Notes: generated by a model from the letters alone, not told the origin. A stretch of 10,187 nt of DNA from Pseudomonadota bacterium (GCA_021798395.1 JAJZHS010000064.1:1-10187); one strand, 5' to 3'; numbered from the stretch's first letter, positions 1 to 6,937 are shown. A program made the numbers and translations.

Positions 1-146
1 TCAAGATCAACGCCAACGGCGCCCAGCTCGGCCAGCTGCTGCCGGTCGCGCAGCTGGTGCCCAAGGGCGACAAGGTCGAACCGGTCGTCGTCTACCCCGA
101 GGACAAGGCCACCGGAAAGGCGGTCTACCCGGCGCCGAAGTCCTGA
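1..146 (+). CDS. C-terminal end of a periplasmic branched-chain amino acid-type (Leu/Ile/Val-binding) ABC substrate-binding protein
   Basis: Only the last 47 codons are present (frame begins at base 3; TGA at 144-146). The tail contains a Y-P-E-D-K-A-T-G-K stretch followed by VYPAPKS. This resembles the C-terminus of LivK-like type 1 periplasmic binding proteins, which often end in a pattern like (V/W)xPxxxATGKxVYPxP. Such a protein would capture the solute in the periplasm and deliver it to the LivH/LivM permease. The assignment is strengthened by position: the next four genes on the same strand are the two permeases and two ATPases of exactly this transporter family. The ligand cannot be inferred, because the binding pocket lies upstream of the window. 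Members of this family bind branched-chain amino acids, urea/amides, aromatic acids or other carboxylates. Confidence 0.82.
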   Translation, partial: KINANGAQLGQLLPVAQLVPKGDKVEPVVVYPEDKATGKAVYPAPKS

Positions 147-160
147 CGGTCTGATGGTGC

Positions 161-189
161 GCGCGCGCCGCGGTGCGGCGGGCGCGCGC
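161..189 (+). other. GC-rich stem-loop between the binding-protein gene and livH
   Basis: GCGCGCGCC at 161-169 is perfectly complementary to GGCGCGCGC at 181-189, giving a 9-bp all-GC stem with an 11-nt loop. It lies 14 nt after the binding-protein stop codon and 5 nt before the livH Shine-Dalgarno sequence. No T-run follows, so it is not a standard intrinsic terminator. Stem-loops at this point in binding-protein-dependent transporter operons are known to stabilise the upstream mRNA or attenuate downstream expression, so that binding protein exceeds permease. That role is inferred here. In such GC-rich DNA a chance stem is also possible. Confidence 0.45.
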
Positions 190-194
190 CGCGC

Positions 195-199
195 GGAGG
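195..199 (+). promoter_or_regulatory. Shine-Dalgarno sequence for livH (supports a TTG start)
   Basis: GGAGG lies 4 nt before TTG at 204. No ATG or GTG in the livH frame occurs between the upstream gene and the conserved N-terminal sequence, so this ribosome-binding site is the main argument for a TTG start. Confidence 0.6.
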
Positions 200-203
200 T
201 CGC

Positions 204-1085
204 TTGGAGCTGTTCGAATACGCAGTCGTCGGAGGAATCCTGTACGGGATTTTCTTCAGCCTGGTCGGAATCGGCCTGAACCTGGTTTTCGGCGTCATGC
301 GCATCATCAACCTGGCGCACGGCCAGTTCATCGTCCTCGGCGCGTACGCGGCGTGGGTCGTGTCGCGCCATTTCGGCGCCAATCCGCTGTGGGGCGTGGT
401 GCTGGTCGCGGTCGGCGCCGTGGTGATCGGCTGGCCGCTGTACCGCGGCGTGGTGCCGAGGCTGCAGCGCAGCGCCGATCCGGAAATGCTGTCGTTCATC
501 CTGTTCTTCGGCATCGGCCAGATTCTCGAGGCGCTGACCGTGCTGGGATTCGGCGCCGACCAGCGCTCGCTGCCAGGCGACGCGCTGGGCGCGGGCAACA
601 TCAACGTGTTCGGCCAGCAGTTCCCCGACAGCTGGGGCTGGGCCGCGGCGTTCGCCATCGCCGCGATGCTGCTGCTGTGGCTGTATTTCTCGCGCACCCG
701 GCTCGGCTACGCCACGCGCGCGATCATGGCCGACCGCGACGAGGCGCTGGCGACCGGGATCGACGTGCGCCGGGTGTCGGCGATCGCCTTCGTCGCCGGG
801 CTGGCGCTGGCCGGCGTCGCCGGCGTGTTCGTTCCGTATCTGCTGGGATCGGTGTCTCCGGACATGGGCGACGGCCTGACGACGACCGCGTTCGCCATCG
901 TCATCATCGGCTCGCTGGGCAATCCGCTGGCCACCGTCGTCGGCGGCCTGGTGTTCGGCCTGGGCACCATGCTGATGCAGACCTACTACGCGTCGTGGTC
1001 CAACGTCGTGCCGTACGCGCTGCTGCTGGTCATCGTGCTGCTGCGCCCGTCGGGCCTGTTCGGAAAGGCGGTGCGCCTTGCGTGA
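204..1085 (+). CDS. livH: Branched-chain amino acid-type ABC transporter permease LivH
   Basis: The 293-residue product is one of the two inner-membrane subunits of a HAAT-family importer. Pairing with LivM, it would form the translocation channel for solute delivered by the periplasmic binding protein. The hydrophobic sequence carries multiple membrane segments and the LivH hallmark near residues 22-45 (GLNLVFGVMRIINLAHG, followed by a Gly-rich helix). The family's cytoplasmic coupling region is also recognisable: SPDMGDGLTTTAFAIVIIG, then a G-N-P-L-A-T-V-V-G-G-L pattern. Length is normal for the family (about 290 aa). The start is TTG, with GGAGG 4 nt upstream. The last 8 nt overlap livM, indicating translational coupling. 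Symbol and family are secure; the transported solute is unknown. Confidence 0.93.
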   Translation: MELFEYAVVGGILYGIFFSLVGIGLNLVFGVMRIINLAHGQFIVLGAYAAWVVSRHFGANPLWGVVLVAVGAVVIGWPLYRGVVPRLQRSADPEMLSFILFFGIGQILEALTVLGFGADQRSLPGDALGAGNINVFGQQFPDSWGWAAAFAIAAMLLLWLYFSRTRLGYATRAIMADRDEALATGIDVRRVSAIAFVAGLALAGVAGVFVPYLLGSVSPDMGDGLTTTAFAIVIIGSLGNPLATVVGGLVFGLGTMLMQTYYASWSNVVPYALLLVIVLLRPSGLFGKAVRLA

Positions 1086-2013
1086 CGCGTCCCACCTGCG
1101 CCGGCAGCGCGCCGCCGCCATCGTGCTGGCGCTGCTCGGCGTGTCGTTCCTGCTGCTGCCGCACCTGTACAGCAACCAGTCGCTGCTGTTCACGCTGATG
1201 ACCTACATCGCGCTGGCGCAGGGGCTGAACCTGCTGTACGGTTTCACCGGCTACCTGCCGTTCGGCTATGTGGGATTTTTCGGCTGCGGCGCCTACGCCA
1301 CCTCGCTGCTGGTGCTGCACACCCAGTGGCCGGTGCTGCTGTGCGTGGCCGGCGGCGGCGCCGCCGCGGCGCTGGTCGCGCTGCTGCTGGGGCCGCTGCT
1401 GCGGTTGTCGGGCGCGTACTTCTCGATCGCCAGCTTGGCCGCGTCGCAGATCCTGTACTACACCGTGTCGAATCCGAATCTGTCGGACCTCACCGGAGGT
1501 CCGTACGGACTGAAGATCGAGCAGGTGTACGCACCCGACGCCAGTTACCTGAGCATGCTTGCGGTGCTGCTGGCGGTGTGCGCGCTGGCCGCGTTCTTTC
1601 GCGCCTCGCGTTTCGGCATGAAACTGCGGGCGATGAAGCAGGATCCGGTCAGTGCGGCGATGGTCGGGCTCGACGTCGTGCGGCTGCGCCTCGTCGTCTG
1701 GCTGCTGTCGGCGCTGGTCGCCGGGTTGATCGGCGGGGTCTACGCGTGGAACCTGTCGGTGTTCTACCCCGACGCCGTGTTCAGCCTGCAGATTTCGGTG
1801 TTCGCCATCGTGTTCGCGCTGTTCGGCGGAGTCGGCACGGTGCTCGGGCCGGTGCTCGGCGCAGCGCTGCTGTACACCCTGTACGCGGTCATCGGCGTGT
1901 CGACGCCGCAGTACTTCCAGCTGGTCTACGGCGGCCTGATCGTCTCGCTGGTGCTGTTCCTTCCAGGCGGCGTGCTGTCGCTGTTCACCAGCCCGGGGAT
2001 CGATGTCTTCTGA
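1078..2013 (+). CDS. livM: Branched-chain amino acid-type ABC transporter permease LivM
   Basis: The 311-residue product is the second membrane subunit of the importer. The N-terminus is basic (RDASHLRRQR) and leads into a hydrophobic helix. The LivM signature GLNLLYGFTGYLPFGYVGF lies near residues 50-68, with further membrane segments to the C-terminus. The cytoplasmic loop LRAMKQDPVSAAMVGLDV (near residue 183) and the later FALFGGVGTVLGPVLGA pattern are typical of the family and mark the region that contacts the ATPases. The TTG start at 1078 overlaps the livH end by 8 nt and is preceded by GGAAAGG at 1062-1068, a usable ribosome-binding site. The stop codon overlaps livG by 11 nt and is followed at once by the repeat-like element at 2016-2091. 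Function is assigned from family; substrate is unknown. Confidence 0.93.
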   Translation: MRDASHLRRQRAAAIVLALLGVSFLLLPHLYSNQSLLFTLMTYIALAQGLNLLYGFTGYLPFGYVGFFGCGAYATSLLVLHTQWPVLLCVAGGGAAAALVALLLGPLLRLSGAYFSIASLAASQILYYTVSNPNLSDLTGGPYGLKIEQVYAPDASYLSMLAVLLAVCALAAFFRASRFGMKLRAMKQDPVSAAMVGLDVVRLRLVVWLLSALVAGLIGGVYAWNLSVFYPDAVFSLQISVFAIVFALFGGVGTVLGPVLGAALLYTLYAVIGVSTPQYFQLVYGGLIVSLVLFLPGGVLSLFTSPGIDVF

Positions 2014-2788
2014 GCGCCCCCAGGGCCGGGCTGCGCCCAGCCCGCCCCCCGTGGGGGTCGAGAAAACTTGGGGCGGCCCTGCGTTTTCTCGTGAGCTGCT
2101 GCGTTTGGCGGGGGTGGGCAAGCGCTTCGGTGGTTTCGTCGTTCTCAACGACGTCGGTTTCGCGCTGCGCGCAGGCGAGATCGTCGGCCTGGTCGGGCCC
2201 AACGGATCGGGCAAGACGACGACCATCAACGTCATCTCCGGGCTGCTGCGCGCCGACTCCGGAGACATCGTGTTCGACGGCCGCCAGGTCAACGCGTTGC
2301 CGATGCACCGCCGCGCCCGGTTGGGAATCAACCGCACCTTCCAGGTGCCCAAGGTGTTCCGCGACATGACCGTGCGCGAGAACGTCGAGGTGGCCGCGCT
2401 GGCGGCGCGCGTGCCGCGGAACACGGTCGACGCCGTGCTCGACGAGATCGGCCTGACCGGCGTCACGGCGCGCCCGGCCGGGTCGCTGACCGCCAACCAG
2501 CAGAAGCTGCTCGACCTGGGGCGGGCGCTGGCGACCGGCCCGAAGCTGCTGCTCATCGACGAGATCGGCGCCGGGCTGAACCCGGCCGAGCTCGGCGCCA
2601 TCGCCACGCTGCTGCAGAAGCTGGCCGCGCGCGGCATCGCGCTGATCGTCGTCGAGCACCTGCTCGATTTCCTGGGCCGCATCACCGAGCGCGTCATCGT
2701 GCTCGGCGCCGGACGCATGCTGTTCGAGGGCACGCTGGCCGCAGCGGCGCACGACCCCGAGGTCGTCGCTGCCTTCTTCGGAGGTTGA
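2003..2788 (+). CDS. livG: ABC transporter ATP-binding protein LivG, with an unusual N-terminal extension and degenerate signature motif
   Basis: This cytoplasmic ATPase (261 aa from ATG 2003) would power the LivHM channel as a heterodimer with LivF. Visible motifs: Walker A GPNGSGKT (65-72), Q-loop Gln114, Walker B LLLIDE (182-187, continuing IGAGLNP), and H-loop His219. The ABC signature, normally LSxGQ, reads LTANQ (162-166) and lacks the glycine. The first ~30 residues are Pro/Gly/Ala-rich, have no counterpart in a normal LivG, and are encoded by the repeat-like element. The conserved fold starts near residue 31 (ELLRLAGVGKRFGG). That core is only about 231 aa, short for LivG (usually near 255), because the segment between the Q-loop and signature is brief. 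ATG 2003 has only a weak Shine-Dalgarno sequence (GGGGA, 3 nt away). An in-frame TTG at 2105 exists but has no ribosome-binding site and would cut the first strand. The end lies 5 nt before livF. Confidence 0.9.
   Translation: MSSERPQGRAAPSPPPVGVEKTWGGPAFSRELLRLAGVGKRFGGFVVLNDVGFALRAGEIVGLVGPNGSGKTTTINVISGLLRADSGDIVFDGRQVNALPMHRRARLGINRTFQVPKVFRDMTVRENVEVAALAARVPRNTVDAVLDEIGLTGVTARPAGSLTANQQKLLDLGRALATGPKLLLIDEIGAGLNPAELGAIATLLQKLAARGIALIVVEHLLDFLGRITERVIVLGAGRMLFEGTLAAAAHDPEVVAAFFGG
2016..2091. repeat. Palindrome-rich, REP/BIME-like element embedded in the 5' end of livG
   Basis: About 76 nt starting right after the livM stop contains two clear inverted repeats. CGGGCTG (2027-2033) pairs with CAGCCCG (2038-2044) over a 4-nt loop. 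CGAGAAAAC (2059-2067) pairs perfectly with GTTTTCTCG (2083-2091) over a 15-nt loop that itself has GGG/CCC complementarity. C-runs at 2017-2021 and 2045-2050 can pair with GGGGG at 2053-2057, giving an outer stem. The AAAA and TTTT tracts stand out from the surrounding GC-rich codons. The composition resembles small dispersed intergenic palindromes of Burkholderiales genomes, but that is recollection and inference; no second copy is present in this window. The element keeps the livG frame open and is translated as the odd N-terminal extension. Confidence 0.6.
2780..2784 (+). promoter_or_regulatory. Shine-Dalgarno sequence that fixes the livF start
   Basis: GGAGG ends 9 nt before ATG 2794, within the workable spacing range. 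It directly abuts the upstream in-frame TTG at 2785, leaving no spacing for that codon. ATG 2794 is therefore preferred over TTG 2785 as the livF start. Confidence 0.65.
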
Positions 2789-2793
2789 TCCAG

Positions 2794-3498
2794 ATGTCGG
2801 AATTGCTTGAGTTCACCGGCGTCGAGTCGGGCTACGGGCCGCTGCAGATCCTGTGGGGCGTCGACATGCGCGTGGCCGCCGGCGAGACGGTGCTGCTGCT
2901 GGGCGCCAACAGCGCGGGCAAGACGACGCTGCTGCGCACCCTGATCGGGCTGCTGCCGTGCCGCGGCGGCAGCATCGCCTTCGACGGCGAGCGCATCGAC
3001 GCGCTGCCTCCCGACCAGCGCATCCGCCGCGGCATCGCGTTCATGTCCGAGCTGGGCGTGTTCCCGACGCTGACCATCGACGAGAACATCGCGCTGGGCG
3101 GCTACTTCCTGCCCGAGGCGCAGGTGCGGCGGCGCAAGGCCGAACTGTTCGAGATCTTCCCGGCGCTGGCGGCCAAGCGCCGTGCGCACGCCGGATCACT
3201 GTCGGGCGGGCAGCGCAAGATGCTGGGAATCGCCAAGGTGCTGGTGGCGCAGCCGCGGCTGCTGCTGATGGACGAGCCGTCGTCGGGGCTGGCGCCTGTG
3301 TTCGTCAAGCAGGTCATCGAGGTGCTGCGCACCAGCATCGGCGACGGCACCGCGCTGCTGATCGCCGAGCAGAACGTTGCGTTCCTCGAACTGGCCGACC
3401 GCGGCTACCTGATCGACCACGGTCGGGTGCGGGTATCGGGGACGCGCGCCGAGCTCGAAGCCAGCGACGCGGTGCGCGAAACGTACTTCGGTCTGTAA
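2794..3498 (+). CDS. livF: ABC transporter ATP-binding protein LivF
   Basis: The 234-residue cytoplasmic ATPase is partner to LivG. Motifs: Walker A GANSAGKT (37-44), signature LSGGQ (136-140), Walker B LLLMDE (156-161, continuing PSSGLAP), and AEQN at 191-194 where other ABC ATPases carry the H-loop histidine. Gln-Asn at that place is usual for LivF (E. coli LivF has VEQNA). The C-terminal LADRGYLIDHGRVRVSG pattern and the final YFGL are also characteristic. The Walker A is slightly atypical (ANSAG instead of PNGAG), and the Q-loop region reads FMSELGVFP instead of the common VPEGRxxFP. ATG 2794 was chosen from the GGAGG spacing; TTG 2785 would add three residues. The gene lies 5 nt after livG and 81 nt before the sensor kinase gene on the same strand. 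Confidence 0.93.
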   Translation: MSELLEFTGVESGYGPLQILWGVDMRVAAGETVLLLGANSAGKTTLLRTLIGLLPCRGGSIAFDGERIDALPPDQRIRRGIAFMSELGVFPTLTIDENIALGGYFLPEAQVRRRKAELFEIFPALAAKRRAHAGSLSGGQRKMLGIAKVLVAQPRLLLMDEPSSGLAPVFVKQVIEVLRTSIGDGTALLIAEQNVAFLELADRGYLIDHGRVRVSGTRAELEASDAVRETYFGL

Positions 3499-3579
3499 GG
3501 CACGGGGCCGGGCTTCGTCAAGCGCCGTGCGCTACGCTGAAGGCCTGTCGCCGCCCGTCCCCAAGCCGTCCCGCGCCCC

Positions 3580-5475
3580 ATGCTCCAAGCCGCCCGCAAA
3601 CGAGTCGGGGCACGCCTGCGCACCCCGCTGCGCGCGCTGCTCGGCGTGGCGCTGGCCGCGCTGGCCGGTTTCGCGGCGTGGCGCGCCGAACTCGATGCGG
3701 GCGCCGACGCGCTGCGCGCGCAGGCAGCCAGCCGCCTGAACAACTACGCCGGAGCGCTGAGCGCGGAGATCGGCCGCTACGGCTACCTGCCGTCGCTGAT
3801 CGCGCTCGACGGGCGGCTGCAGCGGCTGCTCGCGCAGCCGCACGACGCCGCCGCGGTGCGCGCCGCCGAAGCCTACCTGCAGCGCGCCAACCGCGCCGCG
3901 GGCTCGTCGGTGGCGTACCTGATGGACACCAGCGGGTTGACGCTGGCGTCGAGCAACTGGAAAACCCCGATCAGCTTCGTCGGAGCCAATTTCGCGTTCA
4001 GGCCGTATTTCCGCGAAGCGCTGCGAGGGCAGGCCGGGCGCTTCTACGGCATCGGAACGATCAGCCGCGACCCCGGCTTGTACTTCTCGCAGCCGGTGCG
4101 CAGCGGCGGACGGGTGCGCGGCGTGGTCGTGGTCAAGATCGACCTGGACAAGGTCGCGGTGCCGTGGCAGGGCTGGCGCGACCCGGTGCTGGTCACCGAC
4201 CGCAACGGCGTGGTGCTGCTCAGTTCGGTTCCGGCGTGGCGCTTCGAACTGCTCGCGCCGCTTCCCGCAGCAGTGCGCCGGCGCATCGCGCAGACCCAGC
4301 AGTACACGGTGGCCGGACCGCTGCGGCCGATCGGACTGCTGCCTGCAGGGCAAGCCGCCGGAGCGCCGCTGTTCCGCCTGGCGCACGCCGCGCGCGGGCC
4401 GTTCGGCGCGCTTCCCCCGCACGCGTTCATGGTCAACAGCCGCGTCGTTCCGGCGCTGGGCTGGCGTCTGCTGTCGTTGTCGGACATGCGCCCGGTGCGT
4501 GACGCGGCGCGGCGCAGCGCGCTGGCCGGGGTCGCCGTCGTCGGGCTGCTCGAGTCGCTTGCCCTGGTGCTCGTGCTGCGGCGCCGCGCGCAGGCCGAGC
4601 GCGTCGCCGGGCGCGAGGCGCTCGAGCGCGCCTACGGCGAACTCGAGCAGCGCGTCGCGGCGCGCACTTCGGCGCTGACGCAGGCCAACGCCGCGCTGCA
4701 GCGCGAAGTCGACGAGCGCGAGCGCGCCGAGGCCGCGTTGCGTCGCACCATGGACGAACTTGCGCAGGCCGGCAAACTGGCCGCGCTGGGGCAGATGGCC
4801 GCCGGCGTGGCGCACGAGCTGAACCAGCCGCTGGCCGCTCTGCACACCTTGTCGGACAACGCCGTGGTGCTGCTCGACAAGCAGCGGCTGGACGAAGTGC
4901 GCGGCAACCTCGACGCCATCTCGGGTCTGGTGCGGCGCATGGCGCGCATCACCGGCGACCTCAAGTCGTTCGCGCGCAAGGCCCCCGCGGCGTGGCAGCC
5001 GTGCACGGTGTCGAAGGCGCTCGACGGCGCGCTGAGCTTGCTGCGGCGGCGCTTCGCGCAGGAGGGAATCACCCTGGAGCGCGCTTTCCCGGACGACGAG
5101 CCGCGGGTGATGTGCGACGAATTGCGGCTGCAGCAGGTGCTGCTGAATCTGCTCGTCAACGCGGCCGACGCGATGCACGGCGTGGCGCAGCGCAGCATCG
5201 AGGTCAGCCTGGACGCCGGGGTCGAGCCTGGATTCGCCTTGCTGCGCGTGGCCGACAGCGGCGAAGGCATTTCGCCTGCGGCGCGCAAGCGGCTGTTCGA
5301 GCCGTTCTTCACGACCAAGGCGCAAGGCACCGGGCTGGGGCTGGGACTGAGCATCGCCCAGCGCATCCTGCGCGAGGTCGGCGCGAGCATCGAGGCGCAG
5401 TCGGGGCAGGCCGCAGGCGCGGTGTTCGTGCTGCGCCTGCGCCTGGCGGACCAGGGGGGCGACGGACATGGATGA
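3580..5475 (+). CDS. dctB: DctB-like membrane sensor histidine kinase
   Basis: The 631-residue protein is probably an inner-membrane sensor of a C4-dicarboxylate or similar organic acid. Layout: TM1 about 18-34; periplasmic region about 35-312 of the double-Cache type, with the DctB-like block FRPYFREAL and GRFYGIGT/ISRDPGLYFSQPV at 140-173; TM2 about 313-335; a charged helical linker (336-395) with coiled-coil character; then the kinase core. The phospho-acceptor is His412 in GQMAAGVAHELNQPLAAL. ATP-binding boxes follow: N-box NLLVNAAD (523-530), G1 DSGEG (559-563), F-box FFTTK (576-580), and G2 GTGLGLG (583-589). All catalytic motifs are intact. No HAMP domain is evident, as in DctB. The ATG lacks a clear Shine-Dalgarno sequence, but no alternative start in frame is better. 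It overlaps the regulator gene by 8 nt. The ligand is inferred only from similarity. Confidence 0.87.
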   Translation: MLQAARKRVGARLRTPLRALLGVALAALAGFAAWRAELDAGADALRAQAASRLNNYAGALSAEIGRYGYLPSLIALDGRLQRLLAQPHDAAAVRAAEAYLQRANRAAGSSVAYLMDTSGLTLASSNWKTPISFVGANFAFRPYFREALRGQAGRFYGIGTISRDPGLYFSQPVRSGGRVRGVVVVKIDLDKVAVPWQGWRDPVLVTDRNGVVLLSSVPAWRFELLAPLPAAVRRRIAQTQQYTVAGPLRPIGLLPAGQAAGAPLFRLAHAARGPFGALPPHAFMVNSRVVPALGWRLLSLSDMRPVRDAARRSALAGVAVVGLLESLALVLVLRRRAQAERVAGREALERAYGELEQRVAARTSALTQANAALQREVDERERAEAALRRTMDELAQAGKLAALGQMAAGVAHELNQPLAALHTLSDNAVVLLDKQRLDEVRGNLDAISGLVRRMARITGDLKSFARKAPAAWQPCTVSKALDGALSLLRRRFAQEGITLERAFPDDEPRVMCDELRLQQVLLNLLVNAADAMHGVAQRSIEVSLDAGVEPGFALLRVADSGEGISPAARKRLFEPFFTTKAQGTGLGLGLSIAQRILREVGASIEAQSGQAAGAVFVLRLRLADQGGDGHG

Positions 5476-6805
5476 CGACAACACGCCGGGTACGGTGATC
5501 GTGGTCGAGGACGACCCGGCGGTGCGCCTGGGCGTGACCCAGGCGCTGCAGCTTGCCGGGCTCGAGGTGCGCGCGATGGAAAGCGCAGAACTGGCGCTGG
5601 CCGCGGTCGACCGCGGCCAGCGCTGCGTGGTGGTGACCGACATCCGCCTGCCGGGAATCGACGGCATGGAGCTGCTCGGGCTGCTCAAGCGGGTCGACCC
5701 GCAGTTGCCGGTGATCGTCATCACCGGCCACGGCGACGTGCAGACCGCGGTCGAGGCGATGCGCGCCGGGGCGGTCGACTTCCTCGAAAAGCCGTTTTCG
5801 TCCGAGCGCCTGGCGCAGATCGCGCGCCAGGCGCTGCTGGCGCGCGGCGCCTGGCTCGACGCCTTGGCGCTGGGCGACGCCCCGCAACGCATCGAAGCGC
5901 AGATCATCGGCGCCTCGCGGGTCATGCGCGACCTGCGCCACAAGCTGCTGGCGCTGGCCGACGTCGACACCAGCGTGCTGCTGCACGGCGAGATCGGGAC
6001 CGGCAAGGAATCGGCAGCGCGCAGCCTGCACGCGTTCGGCGCGCGCGCGCGCCACGAGTTCGTCGCGCTGAACTGCGCAGGCCTGCCCGAAACCCTGTTC
6101 GACAGCGAGATCTTCGGCCACGAGGCGGGGTCGTTCACCGGAGCCTCGGGCCGCCGGATCGGCAAGATCGAGTTCGCCGCCGGCGGCACGCTGTTCCTCG
6201 ACGAAATCGAGACCATGCCGCTGGCGCAGCAGGCCAAGCTGCTGCGCGTGCTGCAGGAGCGCCGTTTCGAGCGCCTGGGGTCGAACCAGTCGCGGCCGAT
6301 GCAGTGCCGCGTCGTCGCCGGAACCAAGGTCGACTTGCGCCAGCTGGCGGCGCAGGGCGGCTTCCGCGAGGATCTGTACTACCGGCTGGCGGTCGTCGAG
6401 CTGCGCCTGCCGCCGCTGCGCGAGCGGCTCGACGACGTTCCGCTGCTGTTCCAGAGTTTTGTGCTCGAGGCGGCGCGCGCTGCCGGCCGTGCGCTGCGGC
6501 CGATCCCGGGCGCGCACCTGCTCGACCTGATGACCCGCGACTGGCCCGGCAACGTGCGCGAGTTGCGCAACGCCGCCGAGCGCTTCGTCCTCGGCATGCT
6601 GCCCGACGACGACGCGCCGGCGCCCGAGCTGAACTTCGAGCAGCGCGTGCACGCGTTCGAGCGCCAGCTGATCGTGCAGGCGCTGCGCCGCAGCGGCGGC
6701 CGGGTCAGCGTGGCCGCGGCGGCGATGGGCTTGCCGCGCAAGACGCTGTACGACAAGATGAAAAAGCTCGACATCGCGCGCGGCGACGCCGACGACGTCG
6801 CCTGA
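5468..6805 (+). CDS. dctD: DctD-like sigma-54-dependent response regulator (NtrC family)
   Basis: The 445-residue activator would receive phosphate from the adjacent kinase and drive RNA polymerase-sigma-54 at -24/-12 promoters. The receiver domain (about 8-122) has acidic pocket Glu14/Asp15, phospho-acceptor Asp58, Thr86 and Lys108. The AAA+ domain (about 145-375) has Walker A GEIGTGK (174-180), sigma-54 contact loop GSFTGA (221-226, consensus GAFTGA), Walker B TLFLDE (241-246), FREDLYYRL (299-307) with a putative arginine finger, and WPGNVREL (359-366). A Fis-type helix-turn-helix lies at about 395-435, with GLPRKTLYDKMKK typical of DctD. The AGTK segment (284-287) resembles the AATK of DctD rather than the ATN of NtrC. 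Start ATG 5468 overlaps the dctB end by 8 nt. Target promoters cannot be identified here. Confidence 0.9.
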   Translation: MDDDNTPGTVIVVEDDPAVRLGVTQALQLAGLEVRAMESAELALAAVDRGQRCVVVTDIRLPGIDGMELLGLLKRVDPQLPVIVITGHGDVQTAVEAMRAGAVDFLEKPFSSERLAQIARQALLARGAWLDALALGDAPQRIEAQIIGASRVMRDLRHKLLALADVDTSVLLHGEIGTGKESAARSLHAFGARARHEFVALNCAGLPETLFDSEIFGHEAGSFTGASGRRIGKIEFAAGGTLFLDEIETMPLAQQAKLLRVLQERRFERLGSNQSRPMQCRVVAGTKVDLRQLAAQGGFREDLYYRLAVVELRLPPLRERLDDVPLLFQSFVLEAARAAGRALRPIPGAHLLDLMTRDWPGNVRELRNAAERFVLGMLPDDDAPAPELNFEQRVHAFERQLIVQALRRSGGRVSVAAAAMGLPRKTLYDKMKKLDIARGDADDVA

Positions 6806-6832
6806 TTCGTGCGCGCGCGGCGGGTGCGCAGC

Positions 6833-6855
6833 GCCGCCGCGTGCACCGCGGCGGC
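6833..6855 (+). other. GC-rich hairpin downstream of dctD
   Basis: GCCGCCGCG (6833-6841) is perfectly complementary to CGCGGCGGC (6847-6855) around a 5-nt TGCAC loop, starting 27 nt after the dctD stop. No T-run follows, so it is at best an atypical terminator or an mRNA 3'-end stabiliser for the dctBD transcript. It could instead be part of the leader of the lipoprotein gene. The sequence alone does not decide. Confidence 0.4.
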
Positions 6856-6865
6856 TGCGGTGCGT

Positions 6866-6871
6866 TATAAA
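6866..6871 (+). promoter_or_regulatory. Possible -10 element for the lipoprotein gene
   Basis: TATAAA is the only AT-rich hexamer in this intergenic region and matches the sigma-70 -10 consensus at five of six positions. It lies 66 nt before the ATG at 6938. No convincing -35 is found at 16-18 nt upstream, where the hairpin arm lies, so the promoter would be weak, activator-dependent or read by another sigma factor. Confidence 0.3.
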
Positions 6872-6937
6872 CGGACCAGGAACGTTGCACGCCTCGGCCC
6901 CGCCTCCGGCGCGGCGCGCGTGCCGGGAGGGTTCGTG

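Noticed and set aside
1030..3189. Minus-strand open frame of 719 codons opposite livM/livG/livF
   Set aside because: Antisense shadow of three well-supported transporter genes; low-complexity Arg/Gln/Asp-rich composition and no motif.
3499..3579. Sigma-54 promoter or operator before dctB (GGCACG, and a GCACGG/CCGTGC inverted repeat)
   Set aside because: The GG and the nearest GC are 11 nt apart instead of 10 and TTGC is absent. The inverted repeat is only 6 bp with a 19-nt spacer, which is easily chance in this composition.
3532..6327. Very long minus-strand open frame (931 codons) opposite dctB/dctD
   Set aside because: Its translation is dominated by Arg, Gln, His, Ala and Ser without recognisable domains. 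It lies antisense to two intact genes with full catalytic motifs and is expected from GC-rich codon bias.
6873..6890. Sigma-54 -12 element (TTGCA) upstream of the lipoprotein gene
   Set aside because: The candidate GG pairs lie 6 or 12 nt before the GC, not 10, so no -24/-12 promoter is formed.
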